Made by a program: the position numbers and the translations under genes
Part shown: positions 32,593 to 45,134 of the stretch, in pieces
How the letters are laid out: each line of letters starts with the position of its first letter
Numbering within the stretch: the stretch's first letter is position 1
Source: Tetraselmis striata
Taxonomy: Eukaryota > Chlorophyta > Chlorodendrophyceae > Chlorodendrales > Chlorodendraceae
Length of the DNA stretch: 64,000 bases
Reading direction: 5' to 3'
Assembly (NCBI GenBank): GCA_006384855.1
Contig: VCJN01001983.1
Span: 62,001 to 126,000, forward strand
The notes under the pieces: generated by a model
What the model was told of the DNA's origin: nothing
Database searches by the model: none
Seen by the model: the letters and a program-made list of their open reading frames with translations, nothing else

Positions 32593-35500
32593 CGCTGCGT
32601 GGAACGCAGCGAAAACTGGAAGATGGCAGGCTCAGCTGTTCTGGCTGCTTTTATGTCTACTCGTGCTGCACCCAACAAGGGCGCAACAACAGTTACTAGT
32701 TCCCGTACCACTGCGCAGCACTTGCTTGTAGCTGAAAAGCGGTTAGGTCAAGGATGGAAACCCCATAAACTAGTTTAGATCATTTCAAAGTTGAGTCTGG
32801 TTTTGCCAGTCTTGAGCGAACGGAGAGAGCGGTGGATTGACGGAGAAGGGGTAGCGCCAAGTCATGAAGGAGGCACTGGGAAGGCCACCGCTGCGGAGTC
32901 CTGTTGGACTTGGAAGTGGCGGAGAGGGGCGATGTGTCCAAAGAAGAACCACGCGCCAGGAGAAGGAAGAACGTTGGGGTCGATGTAGTCCAGAACGACA
33001 TCAGAGTTAGTGGCCCAACCGCCCTGGTAGCGGATGTGGGACAGTGGCGCTCCAATGGCGTTTGCTGCAGAGGCTGCGCCCTTACTTGCGTAGACTGTGT
33101 GAAGTCCAGGAAGTGCCAGCAGGGGGGGCAGCGTTGACTAGGTTGACTGCTGTAGACAACCAGTCTGACATCGTAGTAGCAGTCCAAGGTTTCGACTGCT
33201 CAGCCACATTGACAGCCCAGAAGTTGGAGGTAGCCAAGCCAACAGTAACCAGGGGGACAGACTGGACGTTGTCGATGAAGTAGCGCAAGAGACGTGCCAC
33301 TCGAGGGTGCTCGGACACTGGAAGGAGAAGTACGCGCAGGTCGTCAGGTCCCCGCCGGCCGGCGCGACCCTTCTCGCGGTAGATCTGCAGGGTGATGTTG
33401 TAGGTGTCGACATGCACATCTTGCACTCGACAGGAGACGCCAGTAAGGCCCCTGGCAAAGAACAGGAAGTTGACAACCGAGGCCAAGAGGGCTCGGTAGT
33501 CGAGGTGGGACTCTGGGTAAGGAGCAGACACAATTAGCTCGGCCTTTGAGACGAAGCGGTAAGCTACATCCGCAGGCAGAGGGACACGCAAAGGGGCAGC
33601 GTCCAGTCGACGCTGACGTAACATTAACCCACGTCTTGCCGAAGTGAGGTGTAGGCTGTACTTGGCGATCGGGACGAGGTTGTGCAGCTCGAAGAAGGTG
33701 TTGATGGCAGACAGATAGGGCTGCAGCGACTTAGCTGCGATATGCCCTCGCTCCCCGATCCAGGCAACGTACCGAACAACAGTAGCAGTAGTCGCCTCTA
33801 GCGGGCTGATGTTCTCGGAGTCGTGGCAGAACTCAGCGAACTGAGCCAACCTGCCGGCGTAGCTCTTGAGGGTCTGAGCGCTGAGGGAGCTGGAGAGCAG
33901 GTCGAGCGTCCGCTGGCCTAGCTCGTCCGAGCCGAACGCGTCCTGTAGTCGGGATCGCAGTGACGCAGCCCACGGAGCGATAGCTGCGGGCTCGTCGATT
34001 ACGTAAGTGCGTCGTTTTACTGACAGAGTGCCACCGGGACGGCTACTGTTCGCAAAGTACTCGGCAGCAGCGGTTAGGTTCCCGGCGGTTGGCCGGTAGT
34101 TGCTGGACGGGTTTGCAGTAGCTCCAGTACGGGTTTGCGGGGCTAGGTTCAGGTAGGAGGGCCGCCCCGCGCGCCCTTCGCGCTCATAGCGCCTGTCCCG
34201 TGCGTAACGTACACGCGCGAAACTTGGTCGTTGCGAACCGGTTGTAACTCGTAGTGTAACAACCGACGAACGCAGAGATGGGGTTGTAAGAAAGGCGGAT
34301 GGTTGAGCCGCCATGTGCAGGTGTGCAGATGGTTGAGCCGCACTCGGCTGTAGCTGTAAGAAGCGCCGCACCGAGGAAGGTCTAAATGAAGTCTGTAAGG
34401 TGGGGGGGTCAGGTCCTGACACAGGGCACTCATCCCGTCGTTGAGTTGCAAGGGTGCGCCTTGCGGCGGTCACCGAAAGGTGGCCTCGCAAGGCTCCTGC
34501 AGCTCCGACGAACGGCGCCCCACACCGTCACTCGTGCTCACCTTCGCGGCCACGTCCACGTCCCCCGCCACGTCCTCGCCCACGCCCGCGACCTGCAGCT
34601 GCAGCCGCCACTCGAGAAGTAGCGGTCGCCTTGGCGCTGCTGGCAACGGTCGCCTCGAAAACACGACGCTCGTAGTCCCGCATGAGGTCCCCAAAGATCG
34701 CGGAACCCAGGTGCTCCGAAGCAGGCTGAAAATGCTGAGCTCGCAGCACATCCAGAACACCTTGGTCACCGTGCACACGCTTGATCTCATTGAGCTTCCG
34801 TAGGAAGGCCAAACGAAATCGAAACGCCTTGTCGATGGCCTCGGCGTGGTTCCGGGCTCTCGCGAGGTAGGGGGTGAAGTCATGGTTGCTGGAAGGGACG
34901 TAGGGCAGTAGCTCGTCGAGCGCCACGAAAAGGGCGGCCATGTGGGCCCCGAAACACGACATCCACAAGTACTCCTCCTGGGCCGGCAGACGCCGGTCAT
35001 CCTGCTTGAGGTACTCGTTCGTTAGGTCGGTGCTCAAAGGGAAAAGTCCAGGCACTCGGCTGACCGGTCGAACGGCCTCGTAACCAGACTCTGCTCTCTG
35101 CAGTAGCTCTGGCACCGCGAGGTAATCATCCTCGGCACTCACGGATTTTGCTCCGACACGGCCGCTCTGGGCTAGCTCTAGCAAGTCGGGGCGCTCTGCG
35201 GCTCCCCCGCTGCCTGTCGGCTGTCTCGCGAAGCGCTGCCCTGAGCCGGAGCCATGTGCCCCTTCTCCATCAACAACGCGATCACGAGCCGTCAATTGTG
35301 CCACAGCTGTAGCCAACTCTCGCAGTAATGAAGACTGGGCCCTCATATCTGCGTTCAGCGACTGCAGCGTCGGCTCAGCGACGGGTTCTTCTCCATCTGA
35401 CATAGTAACGCACGGACGTACGGACGAGAATATCACACTCGGGTGGCGAGCCGGGTGTGGTCTTGAACAACCTGGGGTGACCTTGCTCGCAACGGGTTAC

Positions 35501-35703
35501 GAGACAGTTTTTACATCGCTGCGTGGAACGCAGCGAAAACTGGAAGATGGCAGGCTCAGCTGTTCTGGCTGCTTTTATGTCTACTCGTGCTGCACCCAAC
35601 AAGGGCGCAACAACAGTTACTAGTTCCCGTACCACTGCGCAGCACTTGTAGCTGAAAAGCGGTTAGGTCAAGGATGGAAACCCCATAAACTAGTTTAGAT
35701 CAT
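32593..35703 (-). mobile_element. Tyrosine-recombinase retroelement-like fossil with gag-like gene and end repeats
   Basis: Direct repeats at 32593-32783 and 35517-35703 are nearly identical and differ in length by four bases. Reading on the minus strand, a gag-like frame (about 35403-34528) has a coiled-coil-like N-terminus, a helical core and an Arg-Gly-rich C-terminus. A tyrosine recombinase follows (about 34491-32990), with a core-binding domain (LKSYAGRLAQFAEFC, then YLSAINTFF) and a catalytic domain recognisable from its HSLR and HIRYQGGW motifs. The parts fit the DIRS/Ngaro group, but no reverse transcriptase or RNase H lies between the ends in the 3.1 kb. It looks almost whole for these two genes, with about one break, and the near-identical ends suggest a young insertion. 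Confidence 0.65.
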
Positions 35704-37546
35704 ATCGCGTGCCCTGGGGGTGGGGCGCACCGCGCGTCGCCGAGCGCGTGCGGAGCAGCTCACTGCTTGCTGCTATCAGTACCTCTCGTACCTGGCAGTC
35801 TGGCCGGCCGGGGAGCAGCGCCTATCATCCGACAGTCAGGTCTCTCCCAACGCCGCAGCGGCAGGCCAGGACTTGCAGAGGCGAGCGAGCCAGATTCGGG
35901 AAAGCGCCGAGCGGGTTTCGGCGCGTTTCAAGATTCTAGAGGTGCCTGAGCAGACAAAGCCACGACGACGTTGCGGCCGGCGTGCGGATTCTACATCCGT
36001 AACTACTACTGTCGGGCTTCCGCCAGTCAGGCGGGGCCCTTTCTTCGCGCTCGCGGCTCGGACCTTTGCCACCTGCTGCGTGCTGGGAGCCCACTCCGCA
36101 TATTAAGTGGCTAGCGTCACTGGCAGGCTTGAGCTTTCTTGCCCAGGCGGATTCCTCTGACGCGAGATCGGGCGGCAGCGGCGGCTACTGAAGTACTCGG
36201 GTACGGCGGAAAGCGGGCGGAGCACTACACAGCTCCCCCCTGGGCGCCTTCTACACTACCAAGCCCGGCATCACTGCGGTCCAAGCAGCAGGCGCAGACA
36301 GCTCCTCACTTTGCGCACCCGGAGCAGCTCCAGCAGGAAGCCGCTGTCTCGCGCGGCGCACGTGTGACACAAGGCTGCCCAGCCAAAGTACTGGCAGGCA
36401 GTGGTGACAAAAAGAAAGGTTGATAAATAAGATAAAAAAGAAACACAGCAAGATCTTCGCCGACTGCTTCACGACACACTAGATCAGGTAAGCCGGAAGA
36501 TCTGCGCGCGTTCTCGGTCGGGTATCGGGGGGTTACGGTCTATCCTCAGGGCGGTGGGGGGTGAGCAGCCAAGGGCGTAGGGTAGGCCAGGCAGGGCGCA
36601 GTAGAGGCGTTCAGGCGCCAGAGCCCACGCACAGCTCAGCCTCCCAGGCACACACCGGCATGCACCGCCCGCTCTCCCGCACACAGCGGCAGCCTAGGGT
36701 TAGAATCTGGCGCAGCGCACCGTGTGGAGGTCGGTCAGCCGCTCGGATCAGGCAACGGCCAGCAACCTAGCACGAATCAAAAAACCAAAAAACAACTGCC
36801 TCGGGGTGCGCCATGCCTCCGTTGGCGTCCTCCGCGGCCCTCCAGCGGCCCTCTCTGCCCTGGGAAGACCCAGGAGCGCCGGCGACGCGTGCGCCGCCTG
36901 GCCGGAGTGCCGTCTCCAAGCGTCCGCTTGGCCTCGCTTCAGAAGCACTGCGTTTGGGGGTTTCGGCGCTATCGCCTGCTCAAGCAGCTCCCGCGGAGCT
37001 TCGGACTTCAGACTGACGCACACACGCTGGGCTGCGGCGCGGGACCTGCTTGCGGCCGGAGATTGTTGAGCGAAGCCGTGGCTGAACCGTGTCGCAGAGA
37101 GGGTGTTTGGGGAGCGGCGGCAGCATCGCCGGAGGATCGGTGAGCCGCTCGGCCAATCCACCTCTACCTGGCCAGCCACACACGCTGCATTCACCCTCTG
37201 TTGCTTTATGTTGCTGCGTGGGCGGCCACATTAGCCCGTGTCCCAGCAGACCACATGCCGGGAAAAACAAATGCCATAAAAACATGGTTACGCGGAACTC
37301 TATCAGAATACGCCGCGACTTTAGCACAGAATCTCCAAGCCGGCGGCGTGTAGCGGTTCACCACTGTGGTGGCCCGCAAACCCAATGAAATGTCACTGCA
37401 TGAGATCAAGCTGTAGGCACGGCGTTGAGGGCACTGAGGTGAGCACATCCCGCTCTGCCTAGCGGGTTCCGGGCAGGCGCGAGGCGAGCCGGTGCAGGGG
37501 GCTGCGAGCGGGCGGGGCCGGAAGACGCTCGTCAGCACAAGCCGCG
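35704..37546. other. Intergenic region upstream of the CCCH gene
   Basis: This 1.8-kb GC-rich spacer contains several open frames on both strands without domains, splice chain or repeats that could be identified. Its last part should hold the promoter of the CCCH zinc-finger gene. Confidence 0.4.
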
Positions 37547-37666
37547 ATGGCCACACGCGACTGCCACTTTTTCCTCAAGGGAAGCTGCGCCAAGGGGGAA
37601 TCCTGCGTGTTTAAACACGATGAGGTGGGCGCGCCCCTCTCCCGGCCCATGACGCGCATGCCCCCC

Positions 37667-37701
<35 letters not shown>

Positions 37702-38149
37702 AGACTGACACGTCTTCGCTTTGGTCCACTGCTAACGGCTCCTCGCTGCGCAGGCGAAGAAGGCGCAGATGTCGGACCGATTTGCGGGCGCGTGCATCTA
37801 CTTCCAGCAGGGCTACTGCGCGCGCGGGGCGCACTGCATGTTCCGCCACGAGGCGCCGGCCAAGGTGCGCCGCCCCACGCTCGCCCTCCGCCTCGGCCGC
37901 TGCCGCCGCCCCCGCCCCCACCTGCAAACAGTCCTTCTGCACAACATACCATATATCATTTAATGGGTGTCGAAGACATGTCTGCACGCTCTGCACTATA
38001 TGGTAGTCCAGTGGTTCCTTCGGATGCGATCGCATAACATGACAACAAAGCACTGGCTTTGCGCTGTAGGCGTGGCTGTCATGACAATGAATTACAACAC
38101 CGTTCTCTGTGCGCGGCTGCCTGCATCTCTCTGTCTCTCTGTCTCTCTC

Positions 38150-38244
<95 letters not shown>

Positions 38245-40905
38245 ATTCCTCTTGTTCAGCTCACTGCCAGTTGTTGAAATTGGCGGCCGATTATTCTCTT
38301 TATTGGAGAAAAGAGTATTCTCCAATTTTCTCTTTTATCTTCTATGTTGGTCGCAATCCATCTGTCAGATACAATTTTCGCCGTGTCTCATGGACACATG
38401 TTTCGCGCCGCCGAGTCTGATATTCTCTGCTATATTTGCGGCGTGTTATGAAACATTTCCAGATTTATACTTATGTGTAGTTCATACAGTCTTCCCTACT
38501 GGTCACGAGGGGTCAGAAACATCAAGATATCGCAAACCCAAATAAGCCCGGGTGCTGTTTTCTGTTGCTTGGTATTCTTTGCTGTGTCATAAGTTTCTTC
38601 CTTTTGTGATGCTCTAGTCGTTGGTTTCCTGGAGCATGAGCAACAGAACCACATACCATGGATATGGGGGAGCTCAGGTGTGGTGCTGATCCTGGGCACG
38701 TGACCCCCCCCCCCCCCCCCCTTCCCCCCTCCCCGCCCTCTCTCCCCCAGGGTGAGGGCCTGAGCGGCGCCTCGGAGGACGAGGGGCGGCTGGTGAGCGA
38801 CGGCGACGGCGACGGCGACAGCGCCGCGTCGCCGGGCAAGGCAGGCGCAGCTGGGGAGGGCGGCGCCGGCCTGAGCGAGCTCGAGCGTATGCGGGCGCTG
38901 ATACGGGAGAAGATGTCCGGCCCGCTGCGCGTCCCGGGCTCGGGCCCCAACGGCTCCCCGGCGCGGCCCATGTACCGCGCGCCGCCGGCGCCGCAGTTCT
39001 CCACGCCGATCGTGGTGCAGGCGCCGCCGCCGCCGCCCAAGCGCAAGGCGCCGGAGGGGGGCGCTGCTGCCAAGGGGACGGCGGCGGCGGCGGCGGCGGC
39101 GGCGCCTGCGGGGGAAGCGGCGCCCGACGCGGCGGCCCCCAAGCAGCCCAAGCTGTTTGGGCGCGCGGCGGCGGAGCGCGCCAAGAAGATGGGACTGCTG
39201 CCGGAGAAGCGGCGGGAGGAGGGCGGCGCCGAGGGCGCCGGCGGTGGCGGCGGCAGCGGCGGCGGCGAGGAGAGCGGCGGCAAGAAGCGCGCGCGTGCGC
39301 CCATCGTCTTTGGCGCGGCCAAGGCTTCGGCGGAGGAGGACAAGCCGTTGGCCACGGCGACACCGGCGGCGTCGTTGGCGTCAGCGGCGCCGGTCAAGGC
39401 GGCGGCGCAGCCCAAGCCGGCGCAGCCCAAGCCCGAGGCCGAGAAGCGTGTGAAGGTGAGCCGCCCAACAGATGCCCCCCCCCCCCCCCCCCCCCTTTTC
39501 TCGCCCCCTTTCCTGTCACTGGTCGACCTGGGCGCTGGTCATCGGTGAGTGTGTGTGGTGTCCTCAGATGCGGTGACTGTTGAACAAGGAAAGTGGGCGT
39601 CAAACACCCGCACTTCTGAAGGGCATCATACATGATTATGCAAGTATGCCATGTAAACCTCGGTATGTTTGGGGATGCACCGTAGTCGCGCTTTGGGGTT
39701 GCTACACATTATTCTCCTTAGGCTAATGTCGTGCATGTGGGGGTGGCCTCCTGCAAACCTGCGGCATGTTCAGTGAGCTTTGCTCTGACCGCGCGATTGG
39801 CAACATTCTTGGGGCCCTCGGGGAAAGCGGAAAACTGCATTCCCCTGGGAATCTATCAAAAGTTCGCGACGAACGCCGCCGCGGGTCTCGCACTCGATGC
39901 TACCAAACAATTTATCATTTTCTCGACCCGCGAACCCAAATGAATGCTGCGGCAGGCGTGGTCGCACATCCCCCCCCCCCCCCCCCCCCCGCCCCTTCTT
40001 CCGCGCCCGGCAAGGAGAGGCGGCCACCCACTGACGTCACCGGACCGACTGGCCCGCTTGGTGTGCTTCCCCTTTGGCAGGCGCCAATCCCGCCGCCAAC
40101 AGCCTCGGAGGGCAAGAAGCCCGCGCCCATCGTGTTCAACCCAGCAGCCGCCAAGGTGGCGGCCAAACCCGCAGCCGTGCCAGGGGCCAAGCCAGCAAGC
40201 CAAGCGGCAACACCGACCAAGCCGGCGGCTGCGGCAACGCCGACCAAGCCGGCGGCTGCGGCCGCCCCGGCTGCCGCCCCCAGGGCCGCGCCTGCTGCCA
40301 AGCCAGCGCCGGTGGCTGCGAAGGTGGGCGCTGCAGACCCCCGCCGTGCTCCACGCCTGTGCCTCGACAGCCTTTCCTGGCCCCATTCAACACCCTTACT
40401 TTGATGTATAAGCATGGTTACGGGCACACAGACACACACTGACATACACACATGCGCGCGCGTGTTGATGCTATGTGTGTATGTCTCGAGTGCTTTGGGG
40501 GGGGGGGGGGGGGGGGGGGGGGTGTTCAAGTGACTGACCGAGCTGCCCTGTGGACGTGCAGCCGGACCCGCTCCAGGCCGCGAAGGTCGCCACCCCCCAG
40601 GCTGCCACCCCCAAGACTGGGACCCCCAAGGCCACCATTCCGGGCGAGGGTCAAGCGCAGATGCTCTTCAACAAGTCCATGGAGGTCAGCATCCCCCCCC
40701 CCCTTCACCCCCCACAGACTGTTGTTGCTTCCCAGGCATTGCCTGACGCCGCTCGCCCCCTGCGCAGTTCGACTTCGACGAGGAGGGCGCCGACGGGGAC
40801 ACGGCCGCCGCGGGCGAGTTTGCGGGGCTGGACGAGCCGGCGGACGACGACGACTACGAGCTTGTGGACGAGGAGCTGGATGACCTGGATGCGGCGTTCG
40901 ACTGA
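37547..40905 (+). CDS. Tandem CCCH zinc-finger protein, ZC3H11A-like N-terminus, six exons
   Basis: Exons 37547-37624, 37754-37864, 38751-39455, 40081-40323, 40562-40684 and 40768-40905, all phase 0, give 465 residues. Two CCCH fingers of spacing C-x7-C-x5-C-x3-H open the protein: CHFFLKGSCAKGESCVFKH in exon 1 and CIYFQQGYCARGAHCMFRH in exon 2. The order and position resemble the N-terminus of animal ZC3H11A and related plant CCCH proteins, which bind RNA and take part in mRNA export. Exon 3 is low complexity (Ala, Gly, Pro) with a helix (LSELERMRALIREKMSG). APIVFGAAKA in exon 3 recurs as APIVFNPAAAK in exon 4. The C-terminus is acidic (ELVDEELDDLDAAFD). RNA binding is inferred; the low-complexity parts are compositionally biased. 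Confidence 0.85.
38118..38236. repeat. (CT)n microsatellite in intron 2 of the CCCH gene
   Basis: About 120 bases of CT dinucleotides with occasional GTCT and CCCT interruptions. Confidence 0.95.
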
Positions 40906-41374
40906 TGCGCACCGCCCCACAGCCGGGCGGGCACCGTAGCGGCGGTCCAGGACGCCTTGGTCGTGGACCACGCGGACAGCTTCCTCGCCCCAGTTGCAGC
41001 CTAGAGGGGGGTGTTGGCGGCGGGTGGTTGAACACCCCCCAAAACCTCACCAACCCGCCGGCGCCACAGCGTTGTTGCCGCCGTGTGATCGAGGTCGCGG
41101 GGGCCGTACATCCGCCGCCGGGCCACCCGGGCACAGCGTGGTACACGGATGTTTACACGCGCAACGGTGCCCGGCGTATCAAAATCGATGTCAAAATCAA
41201 AGAAAGCGCTCTCCCGTTTACCTCCGTTTATGTGTGAGCGCTCGTCCCACGAACGGCTCCCAACAAAACAGGGCCTATCAGCCGCGGCATCGCCCGCCCC
41301 CAGAGGCTGAGGGACTGTGTCAAGTGGGCCGCCTCGTCGTCCCAATGGGTCGGCGAGGATGGCGGCGGGCGGGG
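40906..41374. other. Spacer between convergent genes
   Basis: The 3' regions of the CCCH gene (plus) and the ABHD18-like gene (minus) meet here. No additional gene or element recognised. Confidence 0.5.
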
Positions 41375-42151
41375 TCAGCAGGCGCCCAGGCAGGCGTCTC
41401 CGGCGGGCACCGCGGCGGCGCTGCTCAGGCGGTCCAGGGAGTCGACGATGGCGCGCCGGAACGCCGGGGTGTGCAGCATGAAGGACACGACGTGGCCGCC
41501 CTTCACCTGCGCGGACCACGGTGTGTCATTAGCCGCATTTGCCGGGCACCACACCTCCGTCCCTGCGCCGTATCAGGCTGGTCGGCCTGTACACCTTCCT
41601 GCCCCGGTAGCATAACAAGGATCAGTTCGGTGATGGCATCAGTCATAGCTCTCTATGACGATGACTTGAGCCTCGACGTTTCTTCGATGGCACAGTAAGG
41701 CAGCAGCATGCGGAATTAAAAGAGCGGTCATTCATCTCAGCAAGCGCATTACCAGTAACATATCAATAACATTCAAATCGAACCATTGGATATTCTTAAT
41801 GTTCCTCACTCAAATGGGGGGTATTGTACGCGAAATGGTCGGACTTTGTGACTTAGGATGCTGCAATTTCCTCAACATTGAGGCCTTCCTGGGTCTCTAA
41901 AGTTACCGTGTCGCGTCTGTTAGGCAGCCAGTGCCAATAGTGAGCCAGCTGGCCACCGGAAGGGGGGGGGGGGGGGGGAGCTCACCCATCTGACCTCCGA
42001 GCCTGGCCAGTGCCGTTGCACCTCCAGAACCTGCGCCGGACACAAGGAACACAAATAATGTACATGTGCGTTCATGTATACATATATATATACATACATA
42101 CATATGTATAAATATATATATAAATAAATATTATATATAAATAAATAAATA

Positions 42152-42223
<72 letters not shown>

Positions 42224-45134
42224 AGAGAGAGAGGGAGAGAGAAACTTGCATAAATATGTAGGTGGTTGAGGATTCTCTCTATCTGTAGTGATGCATACAT
42301 ATTCTTCCTAGTACAACAATAATAAAACAAGGAGTCGCTAATCATCATCCATAAAATTCTCGCTGCCGGGAGAAGCCTCCCCCCCTCCCCTCCCCCCCCC
42401 CCCCCCCCCCCCCCCCCCCGGCCAAACGGAAGGAGGGCGTCGCGATTATCTCGGAGAGCGTTGAAATACAGAGAATGGGGCGTACCGACTTCGTCGAGAC
42501 GTACGCGTCGGCGGTGGCGGCGACAATAATGGCGGCGTCGCAGCGGCGGGGGCGAGGGTAGCGCGTGACGTCCGTGTACGTCTCCAGCACGGTGGCGAGG
42601 CGCGCCGCGCCCACGGGGTCTACGCTCCGCGGCAGGCTCGTGACGTCCAGCTGGTGCCCGAGCTGGCTCGCCACAGCCCGGATGTAGTCGCAGTCGATGT
42701 CGTGCTCCGAGAGCGGCCCGAAGGCCGTCGCGCGGTTGAGCGCGCCCTCGCAGAAGGCGACGGCCGCGCTGCGCGGCGCGAGGTGCGGCGTCACCGACAC
42801 CTCGTACGGGCTCAGGCCACCGATCATCGAGGCGTGAACGCCGCCCATGGAGAGCCCCGTGACACCTACCGGTATCGAGCAGGCAGCACCACACGGCCAG
42901 TCAACCAGTGCTTGCATATGGGCGAATGAATGCGGCCGCATACCACAGAGCGAGAGAGCGGACAAGCACATTATTACATGAATAATGCAACAATATAGCT
43001 CCACTACCCACCCCAACCACGTGTAGCAACCAAGTTACGCTGACATACAGATGGTATATTTAATACTCGACGTATGCGCCAACTTGAGTGAGAGACTGCG
43101 GGATGAATCGTCTTGAATGTGGGCCCCATGAAGATAGAGCCCCCATGGTTAGCACAGGTATATAGCCGTTTTCGTCGTTAAAATCCCGCATGCGAGTCAT
43201 CAACATGCCTGCCGTAAAGACACGTGGGTTTCCGCATAGTTACTGATTGGACCCCTTGAGCCGGAGAAGAGAACTAATGATTTAGTTGTAAAAATACAAC
43301 ATTTTATTAGTTCGAAATGAATGAGAATACTTTTTTCAAATGAACCACGGAAAATTTGACGCGATGTCGGGAGACAGTTCGCCGTTTTTTTCACCCGTGG
43401 ACAGCCCAAGTTTAATGAAATTAGCACGGTTTCCTGACCACAGTTGCATGCATAGCACGGGCAGCCGGTTTCGATGGGTTCGAATGGAGGCACGGGACGA
43501 AAGAGAGGAAAGGGGGGTGGGCACCCAGCTTGCCATAGCCTTGCCGCCGTGCCCAGTGGAGCAGGCTCAGCCCCTCCATGATGGTGGTGCGCCCTAGCGC
43601 CAGCAGGTCCGCCACGTAGTGCAGGCGCGACCCCTGCTGCCCCGGCGGCCGCCGCGCGCCGTAGTAGGGGCTCTCTAGCGCGATGGTGGCGATGTTCTGC
43701 GCGCCGGCCCACGGGGCATACGAGCGGCAGTGCCTTAGCCTGCCTCGGGAGGTCGCGCCGCAACGTGAGGGCACATGGTGAAAGAGCAAGGCGCAGCCAC
43801 GATGCGTTTTATCCGACATCCGGGTGTGGCAACAAGTAGCCCCCCCGGCATCCGACCCCCCCCCCCCCCCCCTGGCATCCAAGCCCAGTGGAACATGCCA
43901 TGGAGGAGCCATGATTGGCAAGTGTCCTCTCCTGTCATCCTACAAACACATATGTAGCCGCCGCCAGCGTAGCCAAGCCCCGCACCTGCTGGACCAGCGG
44001 CAGCCCGATGTTGAGGCGGCGGCGGAAGTTGTGGTCGCCGGTGCCCGCAAGGTGCAGCACAAAGGCGGTGTCCGACCCCGCGTTGGTGGGCTGCACCAGT
44101 TGCACGCGTGCGACGTGGCTCTCTATGGGCAGCGCCGCCATCATGCGCTCCTCATACGGCGTCTCGAAGATGCCCTGCCGGATGCCCCCCAGCCCAATTA
44201 GCACTTTGGTAGGATGCATCGCCCATTCAGGACTGCATGAATCGGAGGGGACATTCTGGTGCATGCAGTCCTCTTGGGAACGGGTCGGCAAGCGAGGAGC
44301 AGGAGAGGCATCAAGGGCGGCGCACCTCCAGACGCTCGTACGGCACCTCATTCAGCACCCCTTCCCCAATCTTCGTCCATCGGATCTGCGGGGCAGCAGG
44401 CAAGGTCTCAGCGGGCAGGACGTGCCCCATTGCCCCACTCTGTGACGGGGCGGGGGGAGGAGGGGTCCGTAGGACGTTCACGCAGCGGCCATTCGATTAT
44501 GATTAGATGTTCTATGAGCAACACAGAAGCAAAATTTTCATATGACGATGATTGAAGACCAAAAAGCCAACAAACTGATGAAGAACCCCAGGGTGGAAAA
44601 GGTGCCCGAATGCGCTGCACATTCGGATAAGGTACAAAAAACGTGTTGCCGGCGTCCTCTACCCAGGGCCCACCCTGCATCATCGCAGCCATGCGCGGTG
44701 TAAGATTAGCTACCATATTTGATGACCCGAACGGGCTCTTAGTCGCTACCCCTGTGTGACAGCGACTCAGCGAGTGGCGTCGCGCACTATGGTTTTGTGA
44801 TATTTTGAATTTGTCCACACGCTGAGTGTGGAGTTTTGTACTGCGACCCGCAGCCCGTTGTCGCTGCTTTCCCGGCAAAATTGGATGGGCTCGTGACCTG
44901 CAAGTCCGGCGGCTCCTGGCGGAAGCACTTCTCATCGGTCTCCCAGTTCACCGCGCGCAGGTTTCCCCAGCCCTTTGGGAAGAAGGGGTCCAGCGGGCCG
45001 AGGCCGTGGACGCAGGTGCTCCAGGCGTGGTCGATCGCCCGGGCGGCGCGCTCCGCCACGGGCTCCAGAAAGCCCAACGGCCCCGCCGCCACCGCAAGTG
45101 GCAGCGACTTTAGGAGGGGTCCTAGAGCCGGCAT
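41375..45134 (-). CDS. ABHD18: ABHD18-like alpha/beta hydrolase, seven exons
   Basis: Minus-strand exons 45134-44898, 44385-44326, 44174-43986, 43696-43525, 42865-42486, 42030-41986 and 41506-41375 join in phase to 404 residues. Similarity to ABHD18 (DUF2048) runs along the whole length: LHLAGTGDHNFRRR, IALESPYYGARRP, LLHWARRQGYGKLG, the nucleophile elbow VTGLSMGGVHAS, ATADAYVS, WPGSEVRW and GGHVVSFML. Ser of GLSMGG, Asp of TADAY and His of GGHVV are the likely catalytic triad. In animals ABHD18 acts on mitochondrial lipids; the substrate here is unknown. The start at 45134 gives an N-terminus of usual length, though the frame is open further upstream. Introns contain a TA-rich tract, C and G runs. 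Confidence 0.85.
42060..42222. repeat. AT-rich microsatellite in the ABHD18-like gene
   Basis: Mixed ATAC/AAAT tetramers pass into a (TA)n tract of about 33 units (42155-42220), followed by a GAGA block, all in the intron between exons 5 and 6 (42031-42485). A long C run (about 42380-42419) follows in the same intron. Confidence 0.95.

Noticed and set aside
38522-39430. A 302-codon open frame on the minus strand
   Set aside because: It is antisense to the GC-rich third exon of the CCCH gene and shows only Ala/Pro/Ser bias.
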